Origin: Hyperoplus lanceolatus
Taxonomy: Eukaryota > Chordata > Actinopteri > Uranoscopiformes > Ammodytidae
NCBI GenBank assembly: GCA_026929865.2
Contig: CM049414.1
Location: 2,234,001 to 2,298,000, forward strand
Direction: 5' to 3'
DNA: 64,000 nucleotides
Below are positions 1-11,466 of this stretch, piece by piece; the stretch's first letter is position 1, and every line of letters starts with the position of its first letter. The notes beneath the pieces are model-generated. The model searched no databases. It was not told where the DNA came from and worked only from the letters and a program-made list of their open reading frames with translations. A program made the translations under genes and the position numbers.

Positions 1-1921
1 TAGTTTTTGACATTAATATGATCCCTAAAAAAAAACCATCCCAAAACACCTGTGATATGTTCTGAATGTGCAGAAAGATTTAAACAATGCAGAAGAATAT
101 ATATTTGAAAGGAATCCAGAATACCTGAGAGTCTTACTGCATTATTTTTCATTATATTTGTGTCACGGGTTATCTGAATGTTGTCTTTTCCTTTACATAA
201 ATACAGTCATTTCCCTCATCAATTGATGCAGACAAGGCAGAAATTGGTGCACAAAATCCACCACAATGCAAGAAATTAAGTGTCGGAGTGTTGTAGAGGA
301 CCACCCAGTTTAATGTGCCCCCCCCCCCATGTATGAAACTCAACCTACACCCTTGCCTGAGAAGCTTTTTTTCCCTCCCACCTTAGAACATCCTTCCCAC
401 CAGCATAGGAATGAAAAAAAACAAAGACGTGTCCATACAGTGAAAGACTTTGACAAGGTGATTCATAAAGAGGGGTGTTACAGATCCAGAACAAGACATG
501 CTGGGAGAGTCTGGAAAGTCAATCGGCCCTTTTTCCCCCTCTGTTGCGCTGATGGATGTGCTGCAGTGGACCCATCCGTCTGTGATGCAACCCCTCGTAA
601 AGATGTCATTTAGCCCAATCACAGATAGAAAGGGACTGTTTTACTCAACCAAATAGTCCGTTGGAGCTAGTGCACATCTGTACGGAATGAAGAGATCAGG
701 ACTGAAGTGAGAATCCCTCACTCACCGGGAGTTGTTTTGTTAAGTGATGCCTTCCTGGGAGTTTCTGCCCCCCCCCCCACACCCCCACCCCAGACTCTCT
801 CATTATGTCCTGAAGAGTCTTTTATGATCTCAGGCATGTTTCCCCATGATGCCCCATCTGTCTGTCCCACTGTGACACAAAGCCCGGCCTCCCCCCATTC
901 CGGTCCAGACAGCTCATAACTCACCCTCTTGCCTGCCGCTATCTCTCTACATCAAAACAATGCTGGGGCATTGAGTGAATTAGTATGTCCTTCACCTTGG
1001 GTGGACACCCTGTCATTACTCTACCCACCAGACTCAAGACGAAGAAGAAGAAGAAGATGTGATTTAGCACATATAACAGGAAGCGCAACATTGGTATGTC
1101 CTCCAAGGCTGCAGGCACGGGGACGTGTGTAGGGGTGTAGGCGTTGTTTCTTATAGCTCTCAAATTGAGCAGTGACTAAGAAGACAACTCTTCACAATAC
1201 AAGTTAATATGTTACATGGAATATCATTCAGCAGACACTTGTATCCAACTGAAGTTGACAGTTAGTACTAAGTGTTTTGTCTGGCTGGACTTGCCCTTGT
1301 ACCCTGGTTTCCCATTGCCCAGTCAGTGGTGTTACCTACTGAGTGACCCACTGAGCCATCCATCTCTTCCACCTCCTGCCTTAGTTAACATGAGTTTGGA
1401 AATGAGCACTGTATTTTATAGACTTTAAACGTAATGTGTTGCCGTCAGGGGGCTCATAATCAATATAAGATCCAAAGGTCCTCTACGATGGCACAGACAA
1501 AAACAATCCAATACAAATGAAATACATTAATAAAGACGGTGCCTTACTTCTTTAAAATTAATATTTTTCTAAATGTGTGATGTTTTTATCACACAAATCG
1601 ACAGTATATATATATATATAACGTTGGTTAGGTCATTTTGTGAAGTTTGATGCAAAAATCAATACTCACCTTTAAGTGTCACTGAGTGTATGCCTTGTAA
1701 ACGAATGTGTTTGTTTTGGGACAACTTCTATGAAATCTAAATGTCAGTGTGTTAAATAAACATTTGAATAACAATTACAAATTGCACCAACACACCATGA
1801 TAAGGTTAACCAGACTACATTGCACTTGTAAAGCGTTTACAATCATTGTTTGCCCCACCGATACACCCTGCATGTGCATCATGTATTGTTGCATATGGAA
1901 CTGTGTCACTTGAAATTTAAA
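1..1921. other. No gene recognised
   Basis: Both strands carry only short chance frames. Visible sequence features are a C tract at about 319-329, a C-rich tract near 770-790, a short GAA run at 1041-1057 and a TA run at 1605-1621. I see no splice-bounded coding block and no transposon end that I can pair. Confidence 0.6.
1605..1621. repeat. (TA)n microsatellite
   Basis: Uninterrupted alternating TA of about 17 bases. Confidence 0.85.
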
Positions 1922-1923
1922 TA

Positions 1924-2159
1924 CAGCTCTGGAAACAATTAAGAGACCACTTCAAATGTTCAGTGTCTCTCATTTTACTATTTATAATATATATATATAT
2001 ATGTTTGAGTAAAATGAACATTTTGGTTTTATTATCTACTGACAACATTTCTACCAAATGCCAATACATTCTTTGTGAGTAAGCGCATTTTCAATAAATT
2101 ATGTAGAGATGAAGATTCAAGAAAAATTCAGACTGGTCTCTTAATCTTTTCCAGAGCTG
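1924..2159. mobile_element. Tc1/mariner-like MITE, 236 bp
   Basis: The ends form terminal inverted repeats of about 27 bp. The left end reads CAGCTCTGGAAACAATTAAG and continues to AGACCAC. The right end, reverse-complemented, reads CAGCTCTGGAAAAGATTAAG and continues to AGACCAG. TA dinucleotides at 1922-1923 and 2160-2161 flank the element, the target duplication expected of the Tc1/mariner superfamily. The interior is AT-rich with a TA run near 1987-2001 and has no transposase frame, so it is non-autonomous. I recognise this end sequence as widespread in teleost genomes. The superfamily call follows from the TA duplication and the CAG start. Confidence 0.8.
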
Positions 2160-3216
2160 TATAATCTAAGAATTAACCCTATCTCTAAACATCACAGCAA
2201 GTGCCAATAAGGCAGGCAACAGGAAGATGTCGCATCCATTGATATGCATCCTCAGTCATCTCTTGCTGTATCACCAACTTCAAGACTTTTACATTAACAA
2301 TGATATAACAACGTGCCATGTCTTTGCAATATATTAAGCCAGCAGCTGTCAATTGTGTACTCAAAGTGTTTAGAGATTAAGGCCCTTTAGAATGGGCTCC
2401 AATATTTAAACATGGTTGTTGACACTTTGGTTCTGTCAAAGCATGTGGATGTTTATGTCAAACAATTTCCGAGGCGAGGTGTGTAGTCTGCTGTCACTGG
2501 TATATGGCTTTCTCATTATCCAGTGTACTTAACAAACACACTCAAGCGTGTATACACATGCAGAAAACACTCAAACAAACAGGCTTACACAGCTGTGTAG
2601 AACAATTGCCTACACACACCAGCAAGAGGTATCAGGGCTCCCTCTCCTCCTTGACAACCCTGCTTTGACGACCTTGCTGCCAAACACAAACTGTTTTTTA
2701 AAAGCCTTACCCTGCTGAGCAAAGAGAGCGCTGTGTGCCGTGTGATATGGATCGATAGCACGGTCCCGGTGGGTGAAGTGCGCCTCCTTTATAGCCGCTG
2801 AACCCTAAGATAGGAGGGTTAAAGGAACGAGGGAGGGCAAGGGCAAGGCATGGATGCACACAGAATTCTTGATAGGTTTGGGAGAAGCATTGCACTGTAT
2901 GGAGCTGGGGGAATAAATGAAGCCCTATATAGGCAGCAGTCAGTCCATGTACTTCAGGGAGGAGAAGAGAGAAAGACATATTGAAACAAACCAGGAGAAA
3001 GATGGTGGTCCAAAACAAAAGGCCAAGTCCAAATCTTTGAGGGACGCAATAGTAGGCTGACACAATGTGAGGAAGGACAAATGAAACAGGAGCTGCATCA
3101 AACATTCTGCTGCATGGCTGTGGAAAATATGCAAGGTGTTTCATAGGGGAGCGTGTCTGTGTTCCCACACCTCTATGTTCCCACATTTCTGAGTAATCCA
3201 ACTACGTAATTGAGAA

Positions 3217-3238
3217 GTGTGTGTGTGTGTGTGTGTGT
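3217..3238. repeat. (GT)n microsatellite
   Basis: Eleven GT units without interruption. Confidence 0.9.
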
Positions 3239-4367
3239 CACTCTATTCTAACCTCTCCCTGTCCCCTTACCCTTCTGGTGAGACACTGCAGGCAAAAACA
3301 ATGTTTTTCAAGCACTGGTCAATTATTTCAAATTACTTTAAATAAAGGGTCCAAAATGTACATTTAGGTGTTTATTTGACTAAACCTGATTTGCCTCTGT
3401 ACATTTATCCCATATTATACATTTATATTCTCCATTTTAACGTCCATTATCTCGGTTTAGTCTTTACTCATCTTTATATTCTCAGTCGTGTAATGGCATT
3501 TTATTCCACTCGTTAAAATTTGCTGTAACGACAAGTCAACGACAAAATAATTGTTTAAATGTTAGTGATCGACTGGCAAAGTTTCATGATGATAGCTATA
3601 TGGTACATTTGAACTGGTTTCCCTGTAGTGTATTGTATAAGCAGAAGAAGGAGCCAGACTGGCTGGATGGTATTTAGACATACATCTGAAGCCAAAACAA
3701 AATATACACAAGGAACGGAAGGAGGTAAATGAAGGGAGGCACATTTATTATTAACACTTCATCTGATTGAAATAGAGTATGAATAGAATACAAGGCCCCC
3801 TTATAAAAGTGCAAAAAACAACTGTGAAACCACTGAGCCCAGAGCGGGGCGGTGATATATGGATAAAAATACAGCGCCCCTGTCTAGCTTCCAGGAGTTC
3901 TAAAAAGCACCACTGAGGTCAGTTTTTACAAGTCTTAACTGTGTGTTTCATACGGTCAGCCATGATGGAAATGCCAAGCCTGTGACATTCTGGGTCACTT
4001 GTGGGGTGTTTTTAAGTCAGGAAGAGCCAAGAGGCGTGCGTCCGTGACCGGGGGAGAGACGGAAAAGCTGAATGAGTGGTTGGAGAAAGCTTTATGCTCA
4101 CGTCATGCTGTTTGCGTGCTTCACCAGAAAAAGAAAAGACAATGGACATTAAGGCAACACATGCCTATAAATAAGGCAGGAAGCACGGAAGGTAATATTG
4201 ACAAGGGAAGAAGAAGAAGGCAGTGTAGGAGTCCATTAGTCTTATAAAAAATGAAGGCTATGGAGTTAGCCGGTCAGCCGGAGCAAAAAACAACCCCGAA
4301 GTTTAACAATCACATAGTGTTATAGCTGGAAGACAATGCATGCTAAAGTCAGTGAACTAGACAAAAT

Positions 4368-4393
4368 CCCCCCCCCCCAAAAAAAAAAAAAAA
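4368..4393. repeat. C tract joined to A tract
   Basis: Eleven C residues are followed directly by about fifteen A residues. It may be the decayed tail of a retroposon, but no head could be found next to it. Confidence 0.8.
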
Positions 4394-4963
4394 CTTCTGC
4401 TCTTTTCTTAGGGCACGTTAATGGGGGAAAAAAAGGAGCATGCATGAGATGCATTCACCAAATGCTGCTGCTGCCATAATCCATACTGTATGTGGTCTCT
4501 TTTGTTTGAAAGGCTCGCAAGTTGAAAATACATTTGTGAAAGAGTGTTTTTTCCCATGGGCAGCCTACCGAGGGAGTTATATTTGGCATAAAACGTTTTC
4601 CATCGTGAGCCACTCGATGCATACGGAGGATAGAAAATGAAGGGCAGCAGCAGCGTTTTTGCTTTGCAATTAAGCCATGGTTATAATCAATCACACAGAT
4701 GCTCCCCATTGCCAAACAAGACCTTTTCACAACGTGATCAGTGCTATTTGTCAAAGGGAAATAGAAGGGTATGAATGTCTGGGTTGATGAGCATTCGGTC
4801 AAATCTAAAAAGTCCAAAAGGCAACGAATGGTGCTCTGAATCTCTCAAAAGAAAGCATTTTTAGCTTGGAGCTACTTCACCGCGTCTTAGCACAAGCCTC
4901 TTTTGATTTAACCCAAAAATAAACTGTTCTCTTCAAAAAAAAATTGCTGATAGCTGCAGATTA

Positions 4964-4983
4964 AGAGAGAGAGAGAGAGAGAG
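4964..4983. repeat. (GA)n microsatellite
   Basis: About ten GA units. Confidence 0.9.
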
Positions 4984-5284
4984 CCTTTCAGCTCAAAGCA
5001 GAAATGTGGTTTTTAAGAGGAATTGTGTGGTAGTTGAAAGCACCAGAAAACAGCAACAGATGTACTTTACTAATCTAAATTAAGGCTGCCTCACAGACTG
5101 CACATTACTGCACTGACATATTGAATCATTTAAAAGGATACATTGATTGTTTTTCTGTCAAAGATAAGGGGCAAAATACACAGTCCTTATTTTAAGGTTT
5201 TTAGTACCAGTAGTAAATTGTAGTAAATATGTATTTGTTCCATGACCACGAAGACATACATACACCAATCAATAATTTAAAAAA

Positions 5285-5345
5285 AGCAATGGCCGAAAAG
5301 GGTGTAGGAAGAAGCCAAGGCGTATTATGCCTACCCTCTTGACAT
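5285..5345 (-). mobile_element. LINE 3'-UTR fragment
   Basis: Read on the minus strand, the stretch TACGCCTTGGCTTCTTCCTA followed by CACCCTTTTCGG matches the 3' UTR of the LINE at 25706-27590, where the same block reads AAGCCTTAGGCTTCTTCCGT then CACCCTTCGG. No coding remnant is attached, and the AT-rich sequence up to about 5560 may be decayed UTR. This is a small solo fragment and the limits are approximate. Confidence 0.45.
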
Positions 5346-5940
5346 TACATATCTCAAAACAAGAATATTTGCATATAGCAATAGCCTGAATTTATTAAAC
5401 AGAAAATAAGTAGTCAAACAAAACAATAAAAGAAAAGAAAACAATTCCATAGATTATTGAATATAGTTTGATTATAGTTATAAATTATTATATATTTTCT
5501 ATACAATTGTAGTCCATATTTCATAGAGCACAGTATTACCATACAAATATATATCATTACCATATAAATATATATGGTCGAGGGAACCAGAAGTAGGTGA
5601 ATTTGATCGGTCTAACTAACACAAATTAGACTGCATCACAAATAAATAACTTGAAAATGTGAACACTGTCTTGCAAATTTGTTTCACAAGTATTTATATA
5701 ACCTAATATATATTTAAATAAATAGTTGGACATTTAGATAAAATACGCTTTTCTTGCAGAGTAATAAATATATCAGGAGATTGATACCACTGTAATAACT
5801 GTCTCTTAATCACTGTTTTCATAGCTATTGTACTTTTCCTTGGTACAGGAAGTTACTGCTCACAACCAAGACATTATTGTGAATCTAATTGTCTGCTCAA
5901 ATAAGAGAAAATCAGCATTGAATACTTAATGCAAAACTTG

Positions 5941-6060
5941 AGGCAAGGCAAGGCAAGTTTATTTATATAGCACAATTCAAACACAAGGCCACTCAAAGTG
6001 CTTTTCAGGGGCAAGATTAAAATACATAAAACACAGTAGAAGACATTTAAAAGCGAATGA
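5941..6060. repeat. Interspersed repeat with TTTATTTATATAGC module
   Basis: Begins with AGGCAAGGCAAGGCAAG, then TTTATTTATATAGCACAATT and CACTCAAAGTGCTTTT. The same two-part module, an AT-rich arm followed about 25-30 bases later by CAAAGTGCTTT, recurs at about 11085, 30690 and 57005. I recognise it as a common end module of teleost short repeats. No flanking duplication could be assigned to this copy, so its borders are approximate. Confidence 0.55.
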
Positions 6061-6171
6061 AAAGAAGTAAAACATTTAAATAAAATGCCATTTCACTGCC
6101 AACCTCTTCACGAGCAAATGTTCCATTCAAACAAGTCTCTGACTGACCCAACGCTGATCCGCTGTTCTGAA

Positions 6172-6262
6172 ACCGATTTATTTATTTGTTTCAGGACGAT
6201 GCCCATTAATGAACATGTAGGGCAGGACACATAAAAATGCTAGATTGTAGCCCGGGGGCTCA
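6172..6262 (-). mobile_element. LINE 3' tail fragment
   Basis: On the minus strand the block reads CTACAATCTAGCATTTTTAT, continues to CATTAATGGGCATCGTCCTG and ends in AAACAAATAAATAAAT, a polyadenylated LINE-type tail. The TAGCATTTATGCT core and the terminal AAATAAA resemble the 3' UTR of the LINE at 13584-14369. The fragment's other side abuts a truncated TTAA-type MITE at 6263. Confidence 0.45.
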
Positions 6263-6500
6263 TAGATGGGTGAATGTTTATGCGCCTACAATGGCAGAGC
6301 AGGTAAAAATCTTTCCCAATGTCCGTTTTGATGGTTTTTATCATGTTTTATCACACTTATGGATCTGAGATGATGCTAGATAACTTGCTGCTTGAAGACC
6401 GCAGTGCATTAATGTGGTGACGTAGGGACGAGCGAGGGGACTGCTAACTGCAGTAACTGACAGGAAGTTAGCTAAAAGAACCATTCCGCTTACAGCACCT
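6263..6500 (+). mobile_element. TTAA-target MITE, family 1, copy A (truncated)
   Basis: Aligns by eye, nearly base for base, with the right half of the full-length copy at 35776-36233, from the AGATGGGTGAATG block to the end. The right terminus ATTCCGCTTACAGCACCT is followed by TTAA at 6501-6504. The left half is missing, and a LINE tail lies where it should begin. TTAA target duplications are typical of piggyBac and Kolobok transposons; I cannot tell which from this non-coding element. Confidence 0.7.
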
Positions 6501-6504
6501 TTAA

Positions 6505-8883
6505 GTGACACTTTTACTCAGAGCAACCATCCAAAATGATTCAATACTTCTTATAGTTAGAAAAAGAAAGGAGAGAGCAGTGAGAGGACTGGACATCTGG
6601 TCTAGTGTCTGTTTGTCCAGGTGAGAGTGTGGGGCCGGCAGGGAGCCAAACAAGACAGTGACTGGCCCAGGGTCTGTGGGAGGAGGATGGTGGAGAACCA
6701 GCTAATTAGAACCAGCAAGCATCACAACACAAGTGACAGTTATGCTAATAGTGTGTAGCTATATGTAGCAATGGTGTCTTCATGTGTTGTTGCAATTGAT
6801 AAAGATGCTTTGTGCTCACATAGGCATGAAAACCAGGACAACTCTTTGCAGAAACACTCATTGACATTCTCACTAGACAACATACAACCTAATTAGTTGT
6901 ATCAGAATATGTGATTAATTATTTCTAGAATGAAAGCAATTCATTTAGTCGTATTTGCATTTTACCATCACCATGTAATTATTCTATCATGTTTTCTATT
7001 TGTTGTAAATATGGTATATTTTACAGAATTGTTTTCCTCGCACAATTCCTTTATTTGTTCTGTGATGATGGTCGTTTCCTGTACCGCAATGTACCAAATG
7101 CCATATGACATATTATATGAAATATAACAGTCCACTTACATTACTGCTCTAGATGGTGGTAAAGTTACCCAACAATGTCATGAAAGCAACAGTCTGACAG
7201 CTTGTAATGTAAAGTTGATATAATATATGCTTTGCTTCTGGCACATTTAGGCTACCATACATATGGTCAGTGCATATACCACTGTATGTGTGTTTAATGT
7301 GTATGTTCAAAATCCCCAGCAGGTGTTCCATTCTGAGCACCTGCCTATTAATTGTAATTGATGACAATGACGAGAAGCCGTATAGGATTTGGGTGGTGAG
7401 AGCCGGAGCCGGAGCAGCTTGTCAGTGTTTGCTAATAGAAACGAGAGAGTTATGGGAGAGAATTGTGAGCTTGTACAGCAAAATGGTAACTTGTCCAGTT
7501 ATCGCATGGACAAATTGAATGCAGGCTTTCCCAGACTATACAATCTGCTTACTTAGTGTTTGCCTTTGTGTAACTTGGCAGAATGTGAGACAGAGAGTTG
7601 CACAATCGCATGGCAGGAGTGAAAGCAAAGAAGGCTGGATCATTTTATTTTTTTCTACACAGGCACCACGTGGACTAAATGCATTTAGGCAGCTCTGACA
7701 TCATGTATCAACAGTCAGGTTTTATTTCTGTACAAAAAAACATGTTATTGTTCTTGATTTTTTATTTTTTTTTGCTCCACCACATGTACTTCCAGATGCA
7801 AACAAGAGTAATGATTGTTTATCTGTGGAGCCAAGAGGAAGTGGTTCATTATGCTGTCAGCTTTCTTCCTACAGGAAATTGATGAACTGCGTCTGTGTCT
7901 TGATGTAGTGCTGAGAAATAAAACCCCGGTTAATCATACGCCGAGTGACGGGTTCACAATAAGTCTTCCAACACATAACTCACATTTTTTTCCCCTTCTG
8001 ATAAAAACAATAATACCCCGCTAATAGTTACTGTGATTGTGCTATTTGATGCTGTCAGATCAAGAACTTTAGATATCCTCCATAAGCTCCTGTATACATG
8101 TGGCTTTAAATTCAAAGTATTCCCCGGAAAACAATAAATATCCATGGCTAAATAAGCAATAATCGACATGAACACGAATTGTCATCATCAAAATTAACTT
8201 TTTACAAAGCTCTGTTCAGAAAGACAGTATTCTTATAGAATGTCAAATGTTTCCATCAGTTGACTACATTACATTTTGCCTTAATAGAGCTAAGTATGAC
8301 AACACTCTATAATGCTTAATTTTAGTTCCGGCTTCTTTACTTTTCGCCAATGTCTCCCCCTGTGTGTGTCAAACAAACAGCTTTGTTTCATTTCCCGTTA
8401 TGTTGTGCAGCCCAACACTTAAAAAACCAAGGTCAAACGTGGGTTCAGTCATTTGCTATCATGGACTGAATTGTTGTAAAACTAGCATTGTTTACTCTGT
8501 ATCTAGCAGCCATGGTTAATGTACAATGTTGTTATTCATAAAGCCCCAAAAGACTTTTAGCAAAAATGTTAATTTTATTTTATTTTTGGACGTGACATTG
8601 CAAGGAGGAAGGTTAAAAAAAATTGAATTCATGGGAGACCAGGAATATTATCTGCAAATTAAATCAAAATCTTACTTTGTTTTGTTTGTTTTTAACCCTC
8701 AATTTGAGTTTGTTTCTATTTGCTGTTTTTGGCCCGGAGGCCTCACTAATAACCTGAGCCCATACAATTAGTTTTTTATAAAGATAGATACAAAATAAAA
8801 AAGTATTATATTTTTAAAGCATTCCAAATGTTTAAATAGTGGCACGAAATATTGTTGTGTTCCCGGTCAAAACTAGAACTGTG
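6505..8883. other. No gene recognised
   Basis: Chance frames only. AT-rich, with T tracts near 7650 and 7760. No repeat end, splice-bounded block or RNA gene could be supported. Confidence 0.55.
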
Positions 8884-9720
8884 GGTTCTTGCGGTGTAGT
8901 GGTTAGAGCAGGGGTGCCCACACTTTTTCAGCGTGAGCTACTTTTAAAATGACCCAGTGAAGAAGATCTACCTACTTTAAACATGGAAAACCTATATTTA
9001 TTTAAACATATATTGATCATTATTTATATGTACAATATAAGTTGGTGTACCTTTCATAACTGCATGTACCCATATTGCCAGGCCAGCCTCAACCTGCCAT
9101 TAGGCCCTGGGGCTGAGAGGTTTCATAGGCTCCCTGAGTGGCCGTCTTACAACACCAAATGTGCAATATTTCTTTTGATTAATAAACAAATAATTTTAAG
9201 GTAATACAGTATTTCTCACGGGAATTTGGGAGATTGTGTTGGGGACTCAGGACCTTGTAGAGGGGTCCGGGGGAATGCCCCCGGAAAGGAAAATGTGAAC
9301 CTTTTAAAGTAAAATGTATCAATCTGGTGCATTTGGAGAAGAAAACTAAGGCTAAATCAGCTGTGTCCTATGTGAGCTATTTAGTACTATTTTCTGGAAT
9401 AATTTGGAGACACAGAATGACCAAAGATTAGGAGCCTATATTGAACCAATTAAAAAAAATAAAAAATCTAATTTTTTTTTTTTTTTTTATTAAAAGACTG
9501 CCATGCGATCTACCCACAATGCCAACGCCATCGACCGGTAGGGGGTAATGGGCACCCCTGGGTTAGAGCGTCCCCCCATAGAAGCGCAGTCCTCTTCGCA
9601 GCAGAACCGGGTTCTAGTCCGGCCCAGGTTGTTCTCTGCATGTCATTCCCCTCTCTACCCCATGTCATCTCTTTCTCTCTATCTGTCAATATAGCATGAA
9701 CAATGCCAAAAATATATTGT
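8884..9720 (+). mobile_element. tRNA-headed SINE split by a hAT insertion
   Basis: The left 25 bases (8884-8908) hold an RNA polymerase III A-box-like stretch, GCGGTGTAGTGGTTAGAG. The right part resumes at 9569 with CGTCCCCCCATAGAAGCGCA and carries a B-box-like GGTTCTAGTCC at 9610-9620. It then runs into the shared body GTTCTCTGCATGTCATTCCC and an ATAGCATGAACAATGCCAAA tail. The body and tail match the SINEs at 10567, 30822, 38140 and 51915, while the tRNA head differs from the first two. The hAT element at 8909-9560 and one copy of its 8-bp target separate the halves. The SINE's own outer target duplication was not found. Confidence 0.75.
8909..9560. mobile_element. Non-autonomous hAT element, 652 bp
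   Basis: Terminal inverted repeats CAGGGGTGCCCA (left) and TGGGCACCCCTG (right) are flanked by a perfect 8-bp duplication, GGTTAGAG, at 8901-8908 and 9561-9568. This is the hAT signature. No transposase frame is present. Near 9260-9290 it contains a C/G palindromic block, GGGGGAATGCCCCCGG, that also appears in inverted, diverged form inside the hAT element at 43383-44204, which suggests related families. A T tract of about 19 bases lies near 9472-9488. It inserted between the A and B boxes of a SINE. Confidence 0.88.
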
Positions 9721-10457
9721 GTTTGTATTAGCAAATACAGGGCATGAGCCACAGTGTAAAACGAACGGCTGGGCAAATTAAATAACAACAGTAACAATCA
9801 CAGTTACACATTTAAATATTCACAATTGTTCCGTCAATTGTGGCTACATTTTGGTGTGTTCTCATGCACTTGTTGGCCAAGACGTGGGGGTGACTGCACA
9901 CACCTTGCAAAATACAGTATATGCAATGCCACCAAATGCGGATTGCACCTCATATACTGTATGTCAGGGCTATTTGGGTTGTACTCGTGATTGACTCTGT
10001 TCTGTCAAAACAGAGGAAAAATACGCAGACGTATTCATGTCGACGACAGTAACGTATGTGTTTGAGCCGGCAGCTTGTCATTTCTAGGTGGCTCTGACCG
10101 TCACTTTTTACTGGTTTAAAATGACAAACGTTGTTGGCAGCAAGTCATCAGCTGTCATCTATAAACGCTGACACTGAATGAGTGGATGGCATGCCAAAAT
10201 AAAATCCTTTGCTGTTTTCCGGGCTGGTGTGTGCAATATGGTGTCCATGCTCTGCATGCTTTTTTATGGGCTATTCTGACCCACACTCCTCGGCACAGCG
10301 GAAGTTACGTCATATCGACTGAGCACCCTAAGATAGCAACAACCAGCAATGTGACAAATATAAGCAAAAGGGTCAAGTTCTAGGCGCAATGTTATGACAT
10401 AATAGTATTATATGTCCCAGTTGTTTGCCCACTCCTGCTAAACTTGTTATAGACTGT
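9721..10457. other. No gene recognised
   Basis: No coding block, RNA gene or repeat end could be supported here. Confidence 0.5.
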
Positions 10458-10459
10458 TG

Positions 10460-10508
10460 AAGTATGTAGTATAGTAAAAAGAAGAGAGTATGCAATTTGG
10501 CACACCAG
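10460..10508. mobile_element. Solo end of the 'CATACT' MITE family
   Basis: AGTATGTAGTATAGTAAAAA followed by GAAGAGAGTATGCAATTTGG matches one terminus of the MITEs at 32552-32838 and 49409-50285. Only this end is seen, so it is a fragment. Confidence 0.45.
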
Positions 10509-10566
10509 GAAAATTGAAAGAACTCACAAGTAGCGGTCATCATGACATTATCCGGGAGAGTTTTAC

Positions 10567-10753
10567 TTATTTTTTTTTAAGATTTTTTTTGGCATTTTTA
10601 TGCTTTATTGATAGTGTTAAGAGACAGAGTTGAAATGGGGCAGAGAGGGAAGTGACATGCAGAGAACGACTGCGGGCTGGAATCAAACCCAGGTCCGCTG
10701 CTGGCCGAGGCCCATGGGGGGGACGCCCTACCAACTGAGCTAAGGGCGCCACC
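10567..10753 (-). mobile_element. tRNA-headed SINE with 9-bp target duplication
   Basis: Read on the minus strand it starts with a tRNA-like head, CCTTAGCTCAGTTGGTAGGG. The B box GGTTTGATTCC lies at 10679-10689, and the head is followed by the body CTCTGCATGTCACTTCCC and the tail AATAAAGCATAAAAATGCC plus A residues. Direct repeats GAGTTTTAC at 10558-10566 and 10754-10762 flank it exactly, showing LINE-mediated insertion. The head resembles a tRNA, but the element is a retroposon and not a functional tRNA gene. Confidence 0.88.
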
Positions 10754-11049
10754 GAGTTTTACATTTCTACATGAAGTTACATTGAATGGACCAGCGTTTG
10801 ATAGATTCCACATTGAAAGACTTGCAGGATATGAGCAAGTGTGCAATTTAACATTGGCACGATCTAGCACACCTAAAAATTTGGGATGCATTGCATTTTT
10901 ACAGACACTTTTTCTATAGCTGTGGTTGAGAGGCACCTGGGTTGCATCACAAGAGAAGGACACAAATGGCTATTATCTAATATACGGTCATAAACCGTTG
11001 TCCAATACATGAGTCTCATCCTGTTCTCACTTAATCTCTTGTGCAATTT

Positions 11050-11240
11050 TATAATAATACAAATATATATATATATATATCTTTATTTATATAGCACCTT
11101 TAGAAACAATGGTTTACAAAGTGCTTTAACAAAATACATACGAGCAAGTACAATCAAATACATACATTCTAATAATAATAAAAAAAACACATATAGCCTA
11201 TACAAAAAGATAAATACACATACTCATACACAACAAACCA
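11050..11240. repeat. TTTATTTATATAGC-module repeat
   Basis: Starts after a TA run with CTTTATTTATATAGCACCTT, followed by GGTTTACAAAGTGCTTTAAC and an A-rich body. It shares this two-part module with the repeats at 5941, 30680 and 56988 but not their bodies. Borders are approximate. Confidence 0.5.
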
Positions 11241-11466
11241 AACAAGATTAATAGCTGCTCGTGGTTCCGGTAAATGAATGTAATGCTCCCGGACCATGTA
11301 ACTGCTTTGCCTAATACAGATAGACTAATGAAGCAGCACGAAAAGCCACACATCAATCGTCGGGCACATATATTCATTCACATCTAGATTCAGCTGAACA
11401 GCTCCTTATCTTCAAAGAAACCCCTGACTCTACTCTTTTGTTTTGCCGTTGTATTACTCTCACCTG

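Larger units (their letters stand above)
2162..5284. other. No gene recognised
   Basis: A 164-codon open frame on the minus strand at 2707-3201 resembles no family I know and is treated as chance. Simple repeats at 3217-3238, 4368-4393 and 4964-4983 are listed separately. Nothing else in the stretch could be assigned. Confidence 0.55.

Noticed and set aside
2707..3201. 164-codon minus-strand open frame
   Set aside because: No known domain, no splice or promoter context, a second overlapping frame, and composition like neighbouring non-coding DNA.
10567..10753. tRNA gene on the minus strand
   Set aside because: The tRNA-like head is followed by a SINE body, an A-rich tail and flanking target duplications. 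The same applies to 30822, 38140, 51915 and 56988.
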